Shown here piece by piece: positions 1 through 11,797 of a DNA stretch of 64,000 bases. Below the pieces are notes generated by a model. That model was not told the DNA's origin and searched no databases. It saw only the letters and a program-made list of their open reading frames with translations. How positions within the stretch are numbered: the stretch's first letter is position 1; each line of letters opens with the position of its first letter. Source of the stretch: Siphonodentalium dalli (Eukaryota; Mollusca; Scaphopoda; Gadilida; Siphonodentaliidae); NCBI GenBank assembly GCA_032622095.1, contig CP136069.1, positions 19,297,326 to 19,361,325 on the forward strand. Reading direction: 5' to 3'. The translations under genes and the position numbers were made by a program.

Positions 1-1064
1 GTACAGGGAAAACTCACCTTTTAAGGTAAGTTATTGATACATTTCGGTCATTAAGGGGGATCTCAAGTGAAAGATTGTGAATGGGGATTTCCATGCAAAT
101 CTGCGGAGTAAAAGTTAGAGTTACAATAGTTGATGAGTGGGACTTGATGTGCTTTTGGAAACAACGGGTATGCCTATTTATTTATCTGTCGGGTCCGCTT
201 GGTAAAACGAAGAATTATACGGGTGATACGGTTGTTCAAAGAAATTATTGGGTCGACGACGATGATGCAAATCTGTGTGGTTGTCGACAGTTCACGCACG
301 AAAAGCGTCAGGTTGCATTGAACAAGTTCAGCACATGTTTCTCGACTGTTCTCGTGTGTGCTGGAAAGCCGCGAAGATTTGAGCGCTCACTCTACATCCA
401 GCTATTAAATGCACGGTTTGCCCACACACTCACCCATATTTAGTCAAGTAGATATTCGATTACATTTACTTTTGAAAAGAGTTGATCATCAAAACATTTC
501 ACAATGCATATTTCGCGACACCATCGCCTTGGGACGTGCCCACACCCCCCCCCCCCACCCATACAACGACGACGTCAACGATAGAGCGATGGCAAGGTTT
601 ATACTCCGGGGACAAGTCAAAGGTTGGCCCGCTTAATGTATTTCGCCTTTTTGACCGAACCGAGTTCAACCGACTTTTCGGAAGAGTTATCGATCCTAAC
701 AATCCCGTGCTAATGATGTTGTGTCGAGACAAATTTTATCGTGATTTTGATTATTTTCACCTGATAAAAGTTGTTTTTCTGGATATACCTCTCAAGAAAT
801 GTACGGTAAGTGTGATTATCGATATTCGATAGTTTTGCATACGTAGTTATGCATGTCCGAAGCGTAGTTGTTTTGATGAGATTTCGAGTGCAACATGGGA
901 GGTGGGTGGGTTTAAAAATATTTTTTTTACATGTTGTTTCCTAACTTTCTATATTATTCTTACTCTAGGGCTACTACTTATATATAATGGCCAACAACTG
1001 TGCTTTAACGTTGCCACTGCCATCAGTCATGAACTGAACCAGGGAAATTTCCAGGGCTGTTTTG
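1..1064. other. Left edge, no confirmed gene
   Basis: The first ~860 bases are richer in GC and CpG than the sequence that follows, which would suit a promoter or 5' region. Short open frames here show no recognisable domain and contain a C-run near 544. Apart from the weak BBLN first-exon candidate at 799-805, I see no supported gene. Confidence 0.3.
799..805 (+). CDS. Possible BBLN start exon (weak)
   Basis: An ATG with a purine at -3 is followed after two codons by a good donor (G|GTAAGTG at 806). It leaves one G, exactly what is needed to complete the split GAA codon at the start of the BBLN exon at 4749. The frame has stops further upstream, so the coding part would be only Met-Tyr plus the split base. 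BBLN proteins usually have a longer N-terminus (about 25 residues in human), so the true first exon may lie outside the window. Confidence 0.18.
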
Positions 1065-2708
1065 ATACCTGTTACAGGCGGTTCTACTATACGCAGCAAG
1101 TCCCTGGATATGCAGCAAGTCCCCGGTAAATGCAGCAAGTCCCTGGTAAATGCAGCAAGTCCCTGGTAAATGCAGCAAGTCCCTCACACCTAGGGTGGAT
1201 TACGGCGAATTAGCCATGCGTGTTTTACTGTTTACACAACGATGTGTTTAATCAGTGGAGGTGCTGATTAGAAAGGGCTTTAATCAAAGGGCTTTAATTT
1301 GATCGTAATACTGATAGATTATTGAAGGGAATTGGACTGAATTGTGGGACTGAATCATTGAATGATAAAATTAAGGGTTGGATTTTTTTAGATGTTTTTA
1401 TTGGTAAATGCGAACAAGTAACATGAGAATAGTAGAATAGCAACAAAAGAAAAATAGAGCACAGTTTTATAAATATACATATATATATATAACAGTGAGC
1501 TGAAAGAAAAGTTTATTAGAATAAATTGTATATATATGTGGCCAGTAAGGAAAGGGAAAAACCAAGGTACTGTATTGAGACATTCGTTTGGGAAGATTTT
1601 ATTGAATAAAAACATATTTGGATACATGTTATCTCTATGTTGTTTAATTTCACTCTCCTGTCCTGGGAACTTTGCTTTGGGGGATTGTGGTTGTCTTTGC
1701 CGTTCGTTTTCTCTTTCGTTGTCCTGGTTTTTTCCCCGCACTGACTGCTGTAAGTACCATCCTCTGGCCGTCTGTTGTTCTCAGCATCTTTTCGTGTACT
1801 GGCTTGATCTCTCTTAAAAATCTGTTAAAATGCTTGTCCCTTACTTCTGATGATTTTGAATTCCAGATTTCCGGGCGAACATAGAATTTTGCGAACTCCT
1901 TGCATGGTTCGTCGCTTCAAACAAAACTTGCTGCCATTTCTAACAACTTCTGTCATCTACCTTAAAAGCAACATTCTCCTTCTTTCCAATCGGAATATTG
2001 GATAAAAGTTCTTCCGTGGAAGATAGGAAATCTATGATTTGAGCCACGCTCAAGAACTTACCAGTATGTAACAACATACCACTGTCTACTAAAGGAACAT
2101 TGTTTTCGGATATTATGTCGTTGTCACTACACTGGTCAGTGACTGGGGGCTGACTAGAAAGTTCCCCTTTCGGAGATGAAGTAACGGGACCTGGTGCAAA
2201 TTCCGGAACATTTGAACTGGGATTGAAGAAGACACATCATTAATTATCATGTGTTTACGCAGTGAAAACAAACAAATCTTCAAATGAGCTTCAAAGGAGA
2301 AACTGCCAGAAAGTTCCTTTGTCCTACAAAAACAAACACCTGTTCAGTGATAATTAATCACAAAAAATATATAAATCATATTAATTAAATTATATTAAAT
2401 AGTAAGTAGAATAAAAGAAATAGAAACTTAATAAAACTTAGAAAAACTATTTTATTTTATATATAAAAATCTACAAATACACATCTTAAATAATTATAAA
2501 GGGATAAATATTTCCAATCAATTCTAATCAACTGCCACAGATCATAAATCAAATGAATAATAAAACACTGATTAAACTCATCAACAACTCCACTAATCCA
2601 CCCTAGGTGTGAGGGACTTGCTGCATTTACCAGGGACTTGCTGCATTTACCGGGGACTTGCTGCATATCCAGGGACTTGCTGCGTATAGTAGGACCCGTT
2701 ACAGGTAT
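1065..2708. mobile_element. Fold-back element with 20-bp repeat arms
   Basis: About 1.64 kb bounded by inverted arms of ~130 bp (1065-1202 and 2582-2708). Each arm carries tandem copies of a ~20-bp unit starting GCAGCAAGTCCC, about five copies on the left and four on the right. Inner arm ends match at the TCACACCTAGGGTGGAT segment. Outer ends are ATACCTGT(A/T)AC(A/G)GG. No clear target duplication and no transposase frame are visible, so it is non-autonomous. Confidence 0.7.
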
Positions 2709-3111
2709 GGGCGCCCAAACTCGAAGCCCAAATGTCCCCAAATTCCTAGTGGACAGTATTGAGTCAACCTGAATTTTCAAGGCAATTCAACAATATGCTA
2801 TGTAAATAAAAATTCTGCAGTTGCAATACAGCCTTCATTTGCATGTTGAATATAACGGTATGTGTCTGTATCTGGTGGTTCGGTGTAGAAGCCTTATTAA
2901 GTTATATGGGGATACATATCCTCTGCTGGAAACAGGTGTCCCCAAATTATCTCTGGATTCTTCCCTGAACTGAACCCATTGGGATTGGCATTGTATGTAC
3001 GTGTAGGTGCAGTTTCTTTTATGTTGATCATCAAAGACATGAAGTGTCGCTGCCAACTGAACACTGTCTAGTTCGATGTGATGCAATTGACCAGTGATAA
3101 CTTAGCACTTG
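2709..3111. other. Unassigned AT-rich stretch
   Basis: No gene, repeat or splice-flanked exon recognised between the fold-back element and the next palindromic element. Confidence 0.3.
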
Positions 3112-3275
3112 TACAAATGCCCAAAGTAATTGACCACTTAACCACAGCAGAATTATGGGTACCGGTAGCAAGAGCTTTCCGATGAATGGCAACAAGCCAT
3201 ATTTCCGACTAAATCCTGAAAAATTACCCATAATTCTGCTGTGGTTAAGTGGTCAATTACTTTGGGCATTACTGA
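3112..3275. mobile_element. Tc1-like palindromic MITE (family C), deleted copy
   Basis: Right end reads GGGCATTACTG and the left TACAAATGCCC. The body is a palindrome whose arms match the full copies at 15368, 18367 and 61054. The left arm lacks much of its inner part, so the hairpin is asymmetric. Confidence 0.7.
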
Positions 3276-4748
3276 ATACTAGAGTATAATGATGCAACAA
3301 AATGGCTTCAATCATGTACGAAACATAATTCGCGACAAGTCAAGCTGGTAAAGTTAACTCAGTAACTGAATAAATTCTAATACCCATACCTAAATAGCTG
3401 ATTTTAGCTCACGTAGCTAAATCGAGCTAAAAATTTTTTAAATGTGATTTAAGTCCATTCCCTCAGTTCAATCCATGCATCAAATTATCCATTGCGAATT
3501 TACTTCTACTGGACCAACCTAATAACAAAAATAACTTAAACTTGTGCTCATCTACTCACAACAGTCTTGATATCTTTTACGTGACATTTGCTTAAGGATT
3601 TATCCATCTCAATTAAATTGCCATTCTTTGAAGCCTTTAACTAGTTCAGATCATGTCCTGTTTATGACAGTTATTCATTTGATTTCCACTCAATTTGTAT
3701 ACTTGCTAAGAACGCTCTTCCCAAAATGTCCCTTCTAAAACTATGAATAAAGTCATCTTTTTGACATTTTTATTGTTATATAATATGCTTGATGTGGTCT
3801 TCAGATAGTATAGATTCCTTTATGTGGTGTACTGTAGCTTAACAATTAAGGCTTATTAAGCTAAACTGTCTCCCTCCTGATATACATGTAGCTCAGGCAT
3901 GGAGACCCCTTAATAGTTTTCTTACATCTTGTAGTATGGTATGTCAAGTACCGGTACTACCACCAGTATGTTTCATTCTATTTGTCACATTTATCCAGCC
4001 TGTACTATTAATCTGCCCTCTACTAGTTATTTTTTTGAATTCTTGGAAATTTCCACCCTGTACTATTATTCTACCCTGCATTGGGTATATGTAATATCAT
4101 TCCAATTCTCTTGGACATTTTCAATAATCTGATCAGTTGAACTCAAATTCCATTGGCTGAGGATAGGATAGGATAGGATATTTTATTTCAATATACTCAT
4201 ATTAATGCATAATACATTTGACAAATATTATATTGTATATTCGAGGGAGTGGCATAGTCAGGCTAGACTGTCTTACTGCCACCCCCTTAAAGATGAAAAG
4301 ATGTTATGATAGGCGGTCAAGATTTCTTGTACAATGCACGGCTATATAATTATGTATCACACAATGGTTGCATTTAACTGGATTATATACATGTCGACAG
4401 GTATCATACTAGTTGCATAGGGAGATAAGAGGTACAGCAAACTCCTAATGTTGTCAAGAAGACGAAGTCCACAATATTTTATAGTGGTGCCAATACTGCC
4501 AATGTATATACATGTATATATACACATTGGTGATGGTTTTTATGATTATGTACATGTAATAATATTGTACTGTCCATGACATATCGTTATTGTGCCTTTG
4601 AAGGCAAAATTTACAGATAGGTTGGTATGCTTAGGTACATCTAGGTCACCTGTGAGTAAGTCACCAGAGGTGACATGTTCTCATTTTCTGGTTGTCCCGA
4701 AGCTGGTCAACTGACAGTGAGTGAAAACTTTTTTCTTTTGTTTTTCAG
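3276..4748. other. Non-coding, probably BBLN intron; GGATA repeat
   Basis: AT-rich sequence upstream of the BBLN terminal exon. A short (GGATA)n run at about 4159-4180, followed by TTTTATTT and an AT-rich tract, may be a retroelement tail. The polypyrimidine tract at 4730-4746 is the splice acceptor region of the exon at 4749. No other exon recognised. Confidence 0.4.
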
Positions 4749-4915
4749 AATATATGGAGTTGAACAATACAATAGATGATTTAGATGTGTGTCTCAATTC
4801 AATTGAGCAGAGAAATGATGATCTGGCTGCAAAAGTGAAAGACCTGCTGGAGTCAAGTCGCCAAGCTAGGCAGGAGCTGGAAAGAGAGAGACAGGAAAAC
4901 ACAGAATCAAGTTGA
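4749..4915 (+). CDS. BBLN: Bublin coiled-coil protein homologue, terminal exon
   Basis: Terminal exon of a BBLN (formerly C9orf16/UPF0184) homologue. A TTTTTTCAG acceptor precedes it, and its first two bases finish a split Glu codon. It encodes 54 residues then TGA. The peptide runs EYMELNNTIDDLD, CLNSIEQRNDDL, KDLLESSRQARQE, aligning with the human pattern EYAAINSMLDQINSCLDHLEEKNDHL...LQELLESNRQTR (recalled, not searched). Nearly the whole exon is heptad-rich coiled coil. In animals bublin is a small cytoplasmic protein linked to intermediate-filament organisation at the apical cortex of tubular epithelia. The short N-terminal exon is not securely found. An ATTAAA at 5201 could be the polyadenylation signal, at the edge of a TTAA element. 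High confidence in family, less in full gene structure. Confidence 0.86.
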
Positions 4916-5205
4916 TATTATACTAGCTAGAATGTTCTGTGTCTCTACAGGTGCTCCAAATTGGAAATACGATTCATGAATTGAACTGCATAAAAAAGGC
5001 TCTGATAACAGCGAGATTGGAAATCTTAGTTATTAATGTATATTCAAGAAATGAGTATAAAGGCTCTAATAGTCAGAGCAGTGATTACGTGCAATAATGG
5101 ATGATAATCAAGTTTCTAGATGACAGTTGAAGGCTACATATGTGAGGAAGAAGCTTCAGGACAGCTACATAACAATTGTTTTAGAATGCAAAATTTTGTT
5201 ATTAA
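4916..5205 (+). other. BBLN: BBLN 3' untranslated region (inferred)
   Basis: AT-rich non-coding sequence after the BBLN stop, ending at ATTAAA (5201-5206), where a TTAA-flanked element starts. Transcript end not proven. Confidence 0.4.
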
Positions 5206-5609
5206 AGATGCAATATCCGATTAAACACCCCTATTTCTTTAGCTTCGGGGATGAAATATATTTGATTCGAGTCGATCGGGAACCCGCTCATCAAAGCTCA
5301 GAGTGATCAGATATCAATTTTTTAAATCTGTTATTTCTCAAGATATGTAATTTTTTCTGTCTGGAAAATATTCGTCAAACTAACCAAATTGTGGTTGAAT
5401 ATGGATAACTTTAAAATCAAGTGGCTTTGTGTTGATAATAAAGCCAAATTTCATTGAACAACATGCTGATAAATAAAACTTTTTTGGAAATTTTATACCA
5501 TAGTTGACAGTGGTTAGCAATATTTTGCTTGTAATTAATCAATTCTGAAGACATGTTGTTATTGTTGTAACTTTATGATATGGGGACCATTTGATCGGAT
5601 TAAGTACCT
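5206..5609. mobile_element. TTAA-flanked MITE, family D, diverged
   Basis: Right end GGATTAAGTACCT followed by TTAA matches family D (ends AGGTACTCAATCCG). Left end after TTAA is eroded. Internal phrases such as TTTGATTCGAGTCGA and CATAGTTGACAGTGGTTA recur in copies at 9977, 13578, 16057, 18967 and 35174. An AATAAA lies at 5472. Confidence 0.7.
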
Positions 5610-5689
5610 TTAAAGTGTTATCATGAATGGATATAAGAACAAAGTAATATCTATTTCTCCATGTTATTGTTAGTGGTGGTTATGTTTTC

Positions 5690-5941
5690 AAGCCTTGAAA
5701 TAGTGTGTCTGTCATTTGCAGAATGAGGTCCCCAGAGGGTGAATTTAGTGATGCTACCCCGCATAGTGGGCTAGCATCACCAAATTCACCCTCTGGGGAC
5801 CTCATTCTGCTTACAACTCGGCCAAATGAGGTTCCCAGAGTGTGAATTTGGTGATGCTAGCCCGCTATGCGGGGTAGCATCACTAAATTCACCCTCTGGG
5901 GACCTCATTCTGCAAACGACAAGCACAATATTTCAAGGCTT
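5690..5941. mobile_element. Double-hairpin MITE, family F
   Basis: Terminal arms AAGCCTTGAAA / TTTCAAGGCTT enclose TAGTGTGTCTGTCA and its imperfect inverse. Inside are two successive palindromes built on AGAATGAGGTCCCCAGAGGG arms with a GCTAGC-rich centre. Same architecture as 8370-8919, 9496-9730 and 56146-56586. No open frame of note. Confidence 0.75.
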
Positions 5942-6009
5942 GGATGTTTTTACAGACTTATATATTTTTTGCATACTAGTATTTACCCACTGCGAGGGCC
6001 TAGGGTGTC

Positions 6010-6300
6010 TCGTCATTTGCAGAATTTTAGTGATGCTAGCACACACAACCGGCTAGCATCACCAAATTTACCCTCTGGGAACCTCATTCTGCTCAGGCCT
6101 CAACTGCTATGGGAGACCTAGGATCAGATTGAAGTTCCCCAGTTAAAGTTTAAGTCACCTCGATAATGCATTTTATCTTCTGCAAATTAGTGCTGAACAG
6201 AAGGGAGAAAGTAACCAAAAACAATGTTATTAATTTGAGTCTATAGATACTTCCCAGAAGATGAGGCGTAAGCAGAATGAGACCCCCACTCATCAGCTTT
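6010..6300. mobile_element. Family F fragment
   Basis: A degraded hairpin (GTCATTTGCAGAA ... GAACCTCATTCTGC) followed by the longer-type interior and an AGCAGAATGAGAC end at ~6272. It closely follows the intact copy at 5690. Confidence 0.5.
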
Positions 6301-8369
6301 TTAAAGATCCCTGAAATGCTTCTGTCGATTAATATTGACATTATTTTGAATATTTTCTGGTCTAAAAACGTGTGGTTGTTTCGCTAGCGAACAATATTGG
6401 TTTACTGTTAGCAGAGACCAGAAAAATTGTATTGTGTAATTTTGTCACAAATAAACGTTAATTAGACTCATTATCACTTATAACTATGTAACACAAGAAT
6501 ACAAACAATCAATCTGGGACATTTGGCGTTCAGATCATAACTATAGGAACACCCTAATGATCCTCTATGGCTATACCGGTATATGGTATCGCCTGAATTG
6601 TCTGTTCTAAAATAGTCAAATAAAGTGTCCCACTTTTCATCTCATTTTATAATAAAATATTCCAAATAAAATCAATATTAATTGATAGAAGCATTTCTGG
6701 GCAGGGATTTCCAACTCATACGCATTATTTCATATCCAGGAAACTATAAAAAACAATTTATTTAAAGAGATAATCCATCTTTAAATTAAATATTTTAACT
6801 TACTACGCAGATCTATCAATAATTAATATAAGAACAATAGGTGTCTATTTCACCATGTTCTTGGTGGTGATTTTTGGTATTTCACCATGTTCTTGGTGGT
6901 GATTTTTTTCACAGATTTTTATAATTTGTGCAGATTTACCCACTGTGTTACCTTCAGTCCCTTTAAAGTAACTGTTCAGATTCTATATGCAATTCATGCA
7001 CTACTAGTATGTGAAATTCAAGAGTTTTCGTTGCTTAGATCCGGAGAAATTTCATATTGAAAATGTCTTGCAGTTTTTGCCTGGATTCATGGTCATTGTC
7101 CGATGAAACATAGTTTATGTCCAGTGCACTACTGTATCTTTCGAACATTTTGTCCAATGCAAAGTTTTAAACAATCTGTATCGGTTTGGGTACGTCCAAG
7201 GAGCCACTACTGGCCAAATTGGATATTGAATGTAAAAAATATTTCTTTTTTAATTTCAGATCAATTCAGAGTGAATTTAATTACATGTATCTCGTTTGTG
7301 AATTGCATGTGTATTTATTAATCAACATACAGTTTTTTAAAACAAAAATAACATGCGTTTTTCCTGGGTGGCGATTGGACGCTCACTAAAATGAGCTCAC
7401 CATTGGCGAATATTAAGTCGAGTGAAAATTTAAATATTGTTTCATACAATTTCATATAGTACATCAGAAAATTTGACAGGTACCATTTTAAAATGACCAA
7501 CACCATCCATTTTGACAGTCAGTAAAAAAAAAAGTATTTTGAGCCTTGCCTGGATTTATGCAATATATGTATGTATGTATACATGTAATGTAAAAATAGT
7601 TCTATGTTAGCCAGATATATATTGTTATTCAGGATGTTATTATTGTTATTGTTGGTCGGATATGAGGCGAAGTGAGATCAATATTAGGCGAGGCCTCACA
7701 TGACACCATATCCGACCACTAAGAGCCCGTCGACGCATTGAGTCAATGGCTAATCACTGTATGTAGGACAACTTGTTGAGTTTGATAGTTAATTTATGAG
7801 TCTTTAGAATTCCTCAATAATATCGGATGCAGGTTTTGGTACTTGGTACCATGTCTTTATATTCGCAGAAAATGATTTCTGACAGATATCCCCTTTCTTG
7901 GTGCCAAAATACACCAAAAATATCCCTGAGGCGACAGAGTTTCTGAAAAAATAAGCACCTAATATTAATGTCATATGGGGGTCACTGACCTAATATGGGT
8001 TCATAATCGCAAGAGCTGACACAATAAATATTGTTATCCAGGATGTTATTATTGTTATTGTATGGAAATGTCTAGACATTTCAATTTGAAGAGTCAGATT
8101 GTTCTGAGTATGTATAGGACTATAGGTTGCAGCTGCATATGCCCTCATTTCCTTGATCATAGTGGGGGTATACGTAGATGACAGTGGGCGTATATTTTTT
8201 AAAACAATACTCTTCCATGATGATACACTGAGTTAGAAAGGGTCACTGCGAATGGAGAAATGCGGTTTTCAAATGGGTATGGGACGTGAAAATTTATTTC
8301 TCCTCATTTTATTTATCCTAGTTTTCGGACCTAACAGCGTCAGGCTATAGCTGCAGCTAAGCCTGAGTT
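6301..8369. other. AT-rich non-coding stretch with small duplications
   Basis: No gene seen. A ~34-bp phrase containing TTCACCATGTTCTTGGTGG is duplicated in tandem at ~6846-6910. A ~32-bp phrase containing AGGATGTTATTATTGTTATT occurs at ~7620 and ~8030, bracketing a segment with a small inverted repeat (GGTCGGATATGAGG / CCATATCCGACC), which may mark an old insertion. Confidence 0.35.
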
Positions 8370-8919
8370 TAGTGTGCCTGTCAGTTGCAGAATAAGGTCA
8401 CCAGAGGGTGAATTTAGTGATGCTATCCCGCACAGCGAGCTACATGTACATGTAACATGACTAAATTCACCTCTGGGGACCTCATTCTGCTTAGACCCGA
8501 TCTTCTCTGGAAATGTTCATTATTATCAAATTTCTATAGAAATTCTTCACATAGATTCAATTTCTTTTTTAGTTTAGTTTCTCAATATCCCCAAATTGGC
8601 AGACGACTCATTGCATAATCGAGGTTGGTACATCACAATATTAACCATTTGGGAACTTCAATCTGAGTCTATGTCTCCCATAGCAGATGAGGCCATGCAG
8701 AATGAGGTCCCCAGATGGTGAATTTGGTGATGCTAGCGCGCTATGCGGGATAGCGTCACCAAATTCGCCCTCTGGGAACCTCATTCTGATGAGGCATCCA
8801 CTGCTATGAGAGACCTATGATCAGACTGATGTTCCCCTGTTGAAGTTGGTGATGTTCACCCATTATGTATTTTATCTTTTTTATCTGGGGATCTCATTCT
8901 GCAAATGACAGGCACACTA
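8370..8919. mobile_element. Family F MITE, long form
   Basis: Perfect 14-bp terminal inverted repeats, TAGTGTGCCTGTCA at 8370 and its complement ending at 8919. Two AGAATGAGG-type hairpins flank a ~200-bp middle, as in the copy at 56146. Confidence 0.72.
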
Positions 8920-8974
8920 AATTTTTTTATCCTGAACAGAGACAGCTGTGTCTGACAGAGGCATGGAATCATTT

Positions 8975-9300
8975 GGTTGGTGTGATTGAACACTAAAAGT
9001 GATGTGAAACACTGTGGCAGGGTGATCAAATAGAAATGGAGAATAATATTGTTCAAAGCAGTTATATTTTCCAATAATTATATCAAAATACATCGTCATT
9101 CTTTTATATTAAATAATTGCAGTGATTCTCAAAGGTGAAATCGTTTTCATTAGTTTATCGTAGATAGTTGCATCCCGAATCGAGAAGTAAATATTTACAA
9201 TTGAGTGTAGTCCAGATGATTATTTCTATGGAGTGGTACGGTCGATTTGCTTTAAATTTTCGACAATGTTACTAAAATTATTCATTCCTCCAGTTAACAT
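8975..9300. repeat. Dispersed repeat (AGGGTGATCAAATAGAAATG family)
   Basis: This stretch resembles 58985-59300 on the same strand and 55630-55860 on the opposite strand, sharing the phrases GATCAAATAGAAATGGAGA and CGTCATTCTTTA. No ends or coding capacity identified. Confidence 0.5.
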
Positions 9301-9495
9301 AGCGCCTGAATGCTAACTTATCAGTTTCACATGCACGAACAAGTACATAATATGTCTTTAACTGTTGGTGACAGACCTAACACATGTAAGCCATCCCTAG
9401 GCTTCATTTTCACTGATTGGCCAGGGACATGGCATTGTGGTAAGAATTATACACCTAACAAAATTTCCTTGGCCATTTGGTGAAGAATCTTTAAA

Positions 9496-9730
9496 TAGTG
9501 TGTCTGTCATTTGCAGAATGAGGTCCCCAGAGGGTGAATTTAGTGATGCTATCCCGCATAGCGGGCTAGCATCACCAAATTCACCCTCTGGTCTGGGGAC
9601 CTCATTCTGCTTACACCTCAGCAGAATGAGGTCTCCAGAGGGTGAATTTGGTGATGCTAGCCCACTATGCGGGGTAGCATAACTAAATTCACCCTCTGGG
9701 GACCTCATTCTGCAAATGACAGGCACACTA
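9496..9730. mobile_element. Family F MITE, compact double hairpin
   Basis: Begins TAGTGTGTCTGTCA and ends TGACAGGCACACTA. Contains two back-to-back palindromes with AATGAGGTCCCC arms. Best short copy of this family in the window. Confidence 0.78.
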
Positions 9731-9976
9731 TTTCAAGGCTTGTTTTGTGAAAAATCTTTAAATAATGTTCATGATCACCTCGATATTTCCATGTTATATT
9801 TTGTTGATTAGCATGTTGTTTTGTGAACATTTTGTTATACATGTACTTTACAATGAAGAAAATTGTTGTCTAATGCATTTATCCAAGATATAAATAAAAT
9901 ATGCCATTCCAATTTACTTGTATTCACTGTTGATTCTACTATTATTCATTGCCCAATTTATCCCAAATACAGTTAA

Positions 9977-10426
9977 AGGTACTCAATCCGATCAGACGCT
10001 CCTAAATTACTGTTTCGTTGTCTTCGGGGGTAAAAATATTTGATTCGAGTCGAGGAAAGCACACACCAAAGCTCAGAGTGATCAGATATCGATTTTTGAA
10101 GTTTGTTATTTCTCTAGATGTGTAATAATATGTGTCCCAGAAACACGTGTTCAAATGGTCTCGGTCAAAATTGCGGATGAAGAAGGATAACTCTAAAATC
10201 AATTGGTAATGCGGTCAAATTTTGTGATACTATAGTGATAATACGGCCACATTTTGTTGAACAAAATGTTGATAAATAACAAGTTTTGGGATATTTGATA
10301 CCATAGTTGACAGTGGTTAACATTATTTTATTTTGTTGCAATAAATCGATTCTGATAACAAAAGCGTATTTTGAAGAAATGTTGTATCTTGATGGTATGG
10401 GGACCGTCTGATCGGATTGAGTACCT
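9977..10426. mobile_element. TTAA-flanked MITE, family D
   Basis: Begins AGGTACTCAATCCGATCAGA after TTAA and ends TCGGATTGAGTACCT before TTAA; 450 bp. The TTAA duplication and inverted ends suggest piggyBac-type mobilisation. No transposase frame. Confidence 0.82.
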
Positions 10427-10435
10427 TTAACCTTG

Positions 10436-10494
10436 TCCACTAAATTTGATTCGAGCTTTGCTAAAGCTTGGCTCGAATCGAATTTAGTGCACTT
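10436..10494. repeat. Short perfect hairpin
   Basis: An inverted repeat with CACTAAATTTGATTCGAGC on the left and its close complement on the right, about 20-bp arms and a short loop, just beyond the family D element. Confidence 0.6.
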
Positions 10495-10563
10495 GGTTAC
10501 TAAATTTTTGGATAGAATTGCGACTCATTAGAGATTCTCTAATTGTTATGAATTGCAGGTTAA

Positions 10564-10945
10564 CCCTTTACCCAACAAACCGGCCAAAACAAGCTGCAAC
10601 AGCCTAAATTATCTTGGGTCTGTCTCAATAAAACCATACAAATATGGATATCATTGGAACCGGCTCATTGACCACATTGTGATGGTTATAGTTATGCCCT
10701 GTGCCAATGCATTCTCTTATATATGCGAGTCGACCATAGGTCGCCTCGCATATATAAGAGAATGCATTGGCCTAAAAAAAATCTTTTTTTGACACTTTTT
10801 ACCATTTTTTCTTACATTCTTTAACAATTTTATAATTTTTAATGTGTTAAGCCAATGCATTCTCTTATATATGCGAGGCGACCTATGGTCGACTCGCATA
10901 TATAAGAGAATGCATTGGCACAGGGCCCTTTTGTTGGGTAAAGGG
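10564..10945. mobile_element. TTAA-flanked MITE, family A
   Basis: Ends CCCTTTACCCAACA and TGTTGGGTAAAGGG directly abut TTAA on both sides, as expected of piggyBac-type elements. Two long palindromes with arms beginning GCCAATGCATTCTCTTATA lie in inverted orientation around an AT-rich spacer. 382 bp, non-coding. Confidence 0.88.
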
Positions 10946-11350
10946 TTAAGTTAGGAACAAATCTGGACATGGTGATGACTCACCCCAGTGACAACCCGCT
11001 TAGTGAAATTTCTTTTGACAATTTCTGCAGGTTAATAGATTTATCACTTAATATATTATTTCCATGTTGGCTATATTTTAAACTTAACTTATTGTAAATT
11101 TAACTGAATGTCCATATTTATGAAAAGGAGATTGTGGAGAGATGGTATCAAAAGTAACATTAATAAATTTTGGATATCCTAATTTGGATAACATAATATA
11201 ATAATTGGTGAAATTGTGACTATCACCCATGTGGTATTGATAAAATACAGAAAGGAAATGCATTTCTGTGGTCTGCACTATTGATGTGGTGGGTTGTCGC
11301 TGGGGCAGGTCATCCATTCTCATGCAACTGTTATAAAATTTTAGCAGTAA

Positions 11351-11783
11351 GGGTACTCAGTCCGATTCGATTGTCCCCATATAATCAGATTCCAACAACA
11401 ACATTTTTAGAAATGCCGCTTCAATTATTAGAATCTATTAATTGCCCAAAAATAATGCTAACCATTGTCAACTATAGTATAAAATTGCTTGAAACGTGTT
11501 ATTTATCATCATGTTGTTCAAGGAAATTTGGCCTTATTATCTAAAGAAAGCCTCTTGATTTTAGTGTTATCCATCTTCATCTGCAATCCGGTCCGAGACC
11601 ATCGGCTTGTCTACTGTTTACTGGCCACTAATAATTCTCAATGGAGAAAAATAATAGATTTCAAAAATCAATATCTAATAGCTCTTGAGCTTTGATGGTG
11701 GGTTCCTCAACTCGAATCAAATTTGTTTTACCCCGATTCCAAATAAATAGTAATTGAGGGACGCTTAATTGGATTATGCATCT
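11351..11783. mobile_element. Family D MITE, diverged copy
   Basis: GGGTACTCAGTCCGATT at the left and GGATTATGCATCT before TTAA at the right. The interior repeats family D phrases such as ACCCCGATTCC and CTCGAATCAAAT. Confidence 0.7.
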
Positions 11784-11797
11784 TTAAGAAAATATAA

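Noticed and set aside
1-31. Perfect donor AAG|GTAAGTT at 25/26 as end of BBLN exon 1
   Set aside because: In the phase required by the exon at 4749 the codon just before it is TAA.
10553-10792. Recurrent small proteins containing CQCILLYMRVDHRSPRIYKR-type peptides
   Set aside because: The same peptide appears at each family A element because it is the palindrome translated; it is transposon sequence, not a gene family.
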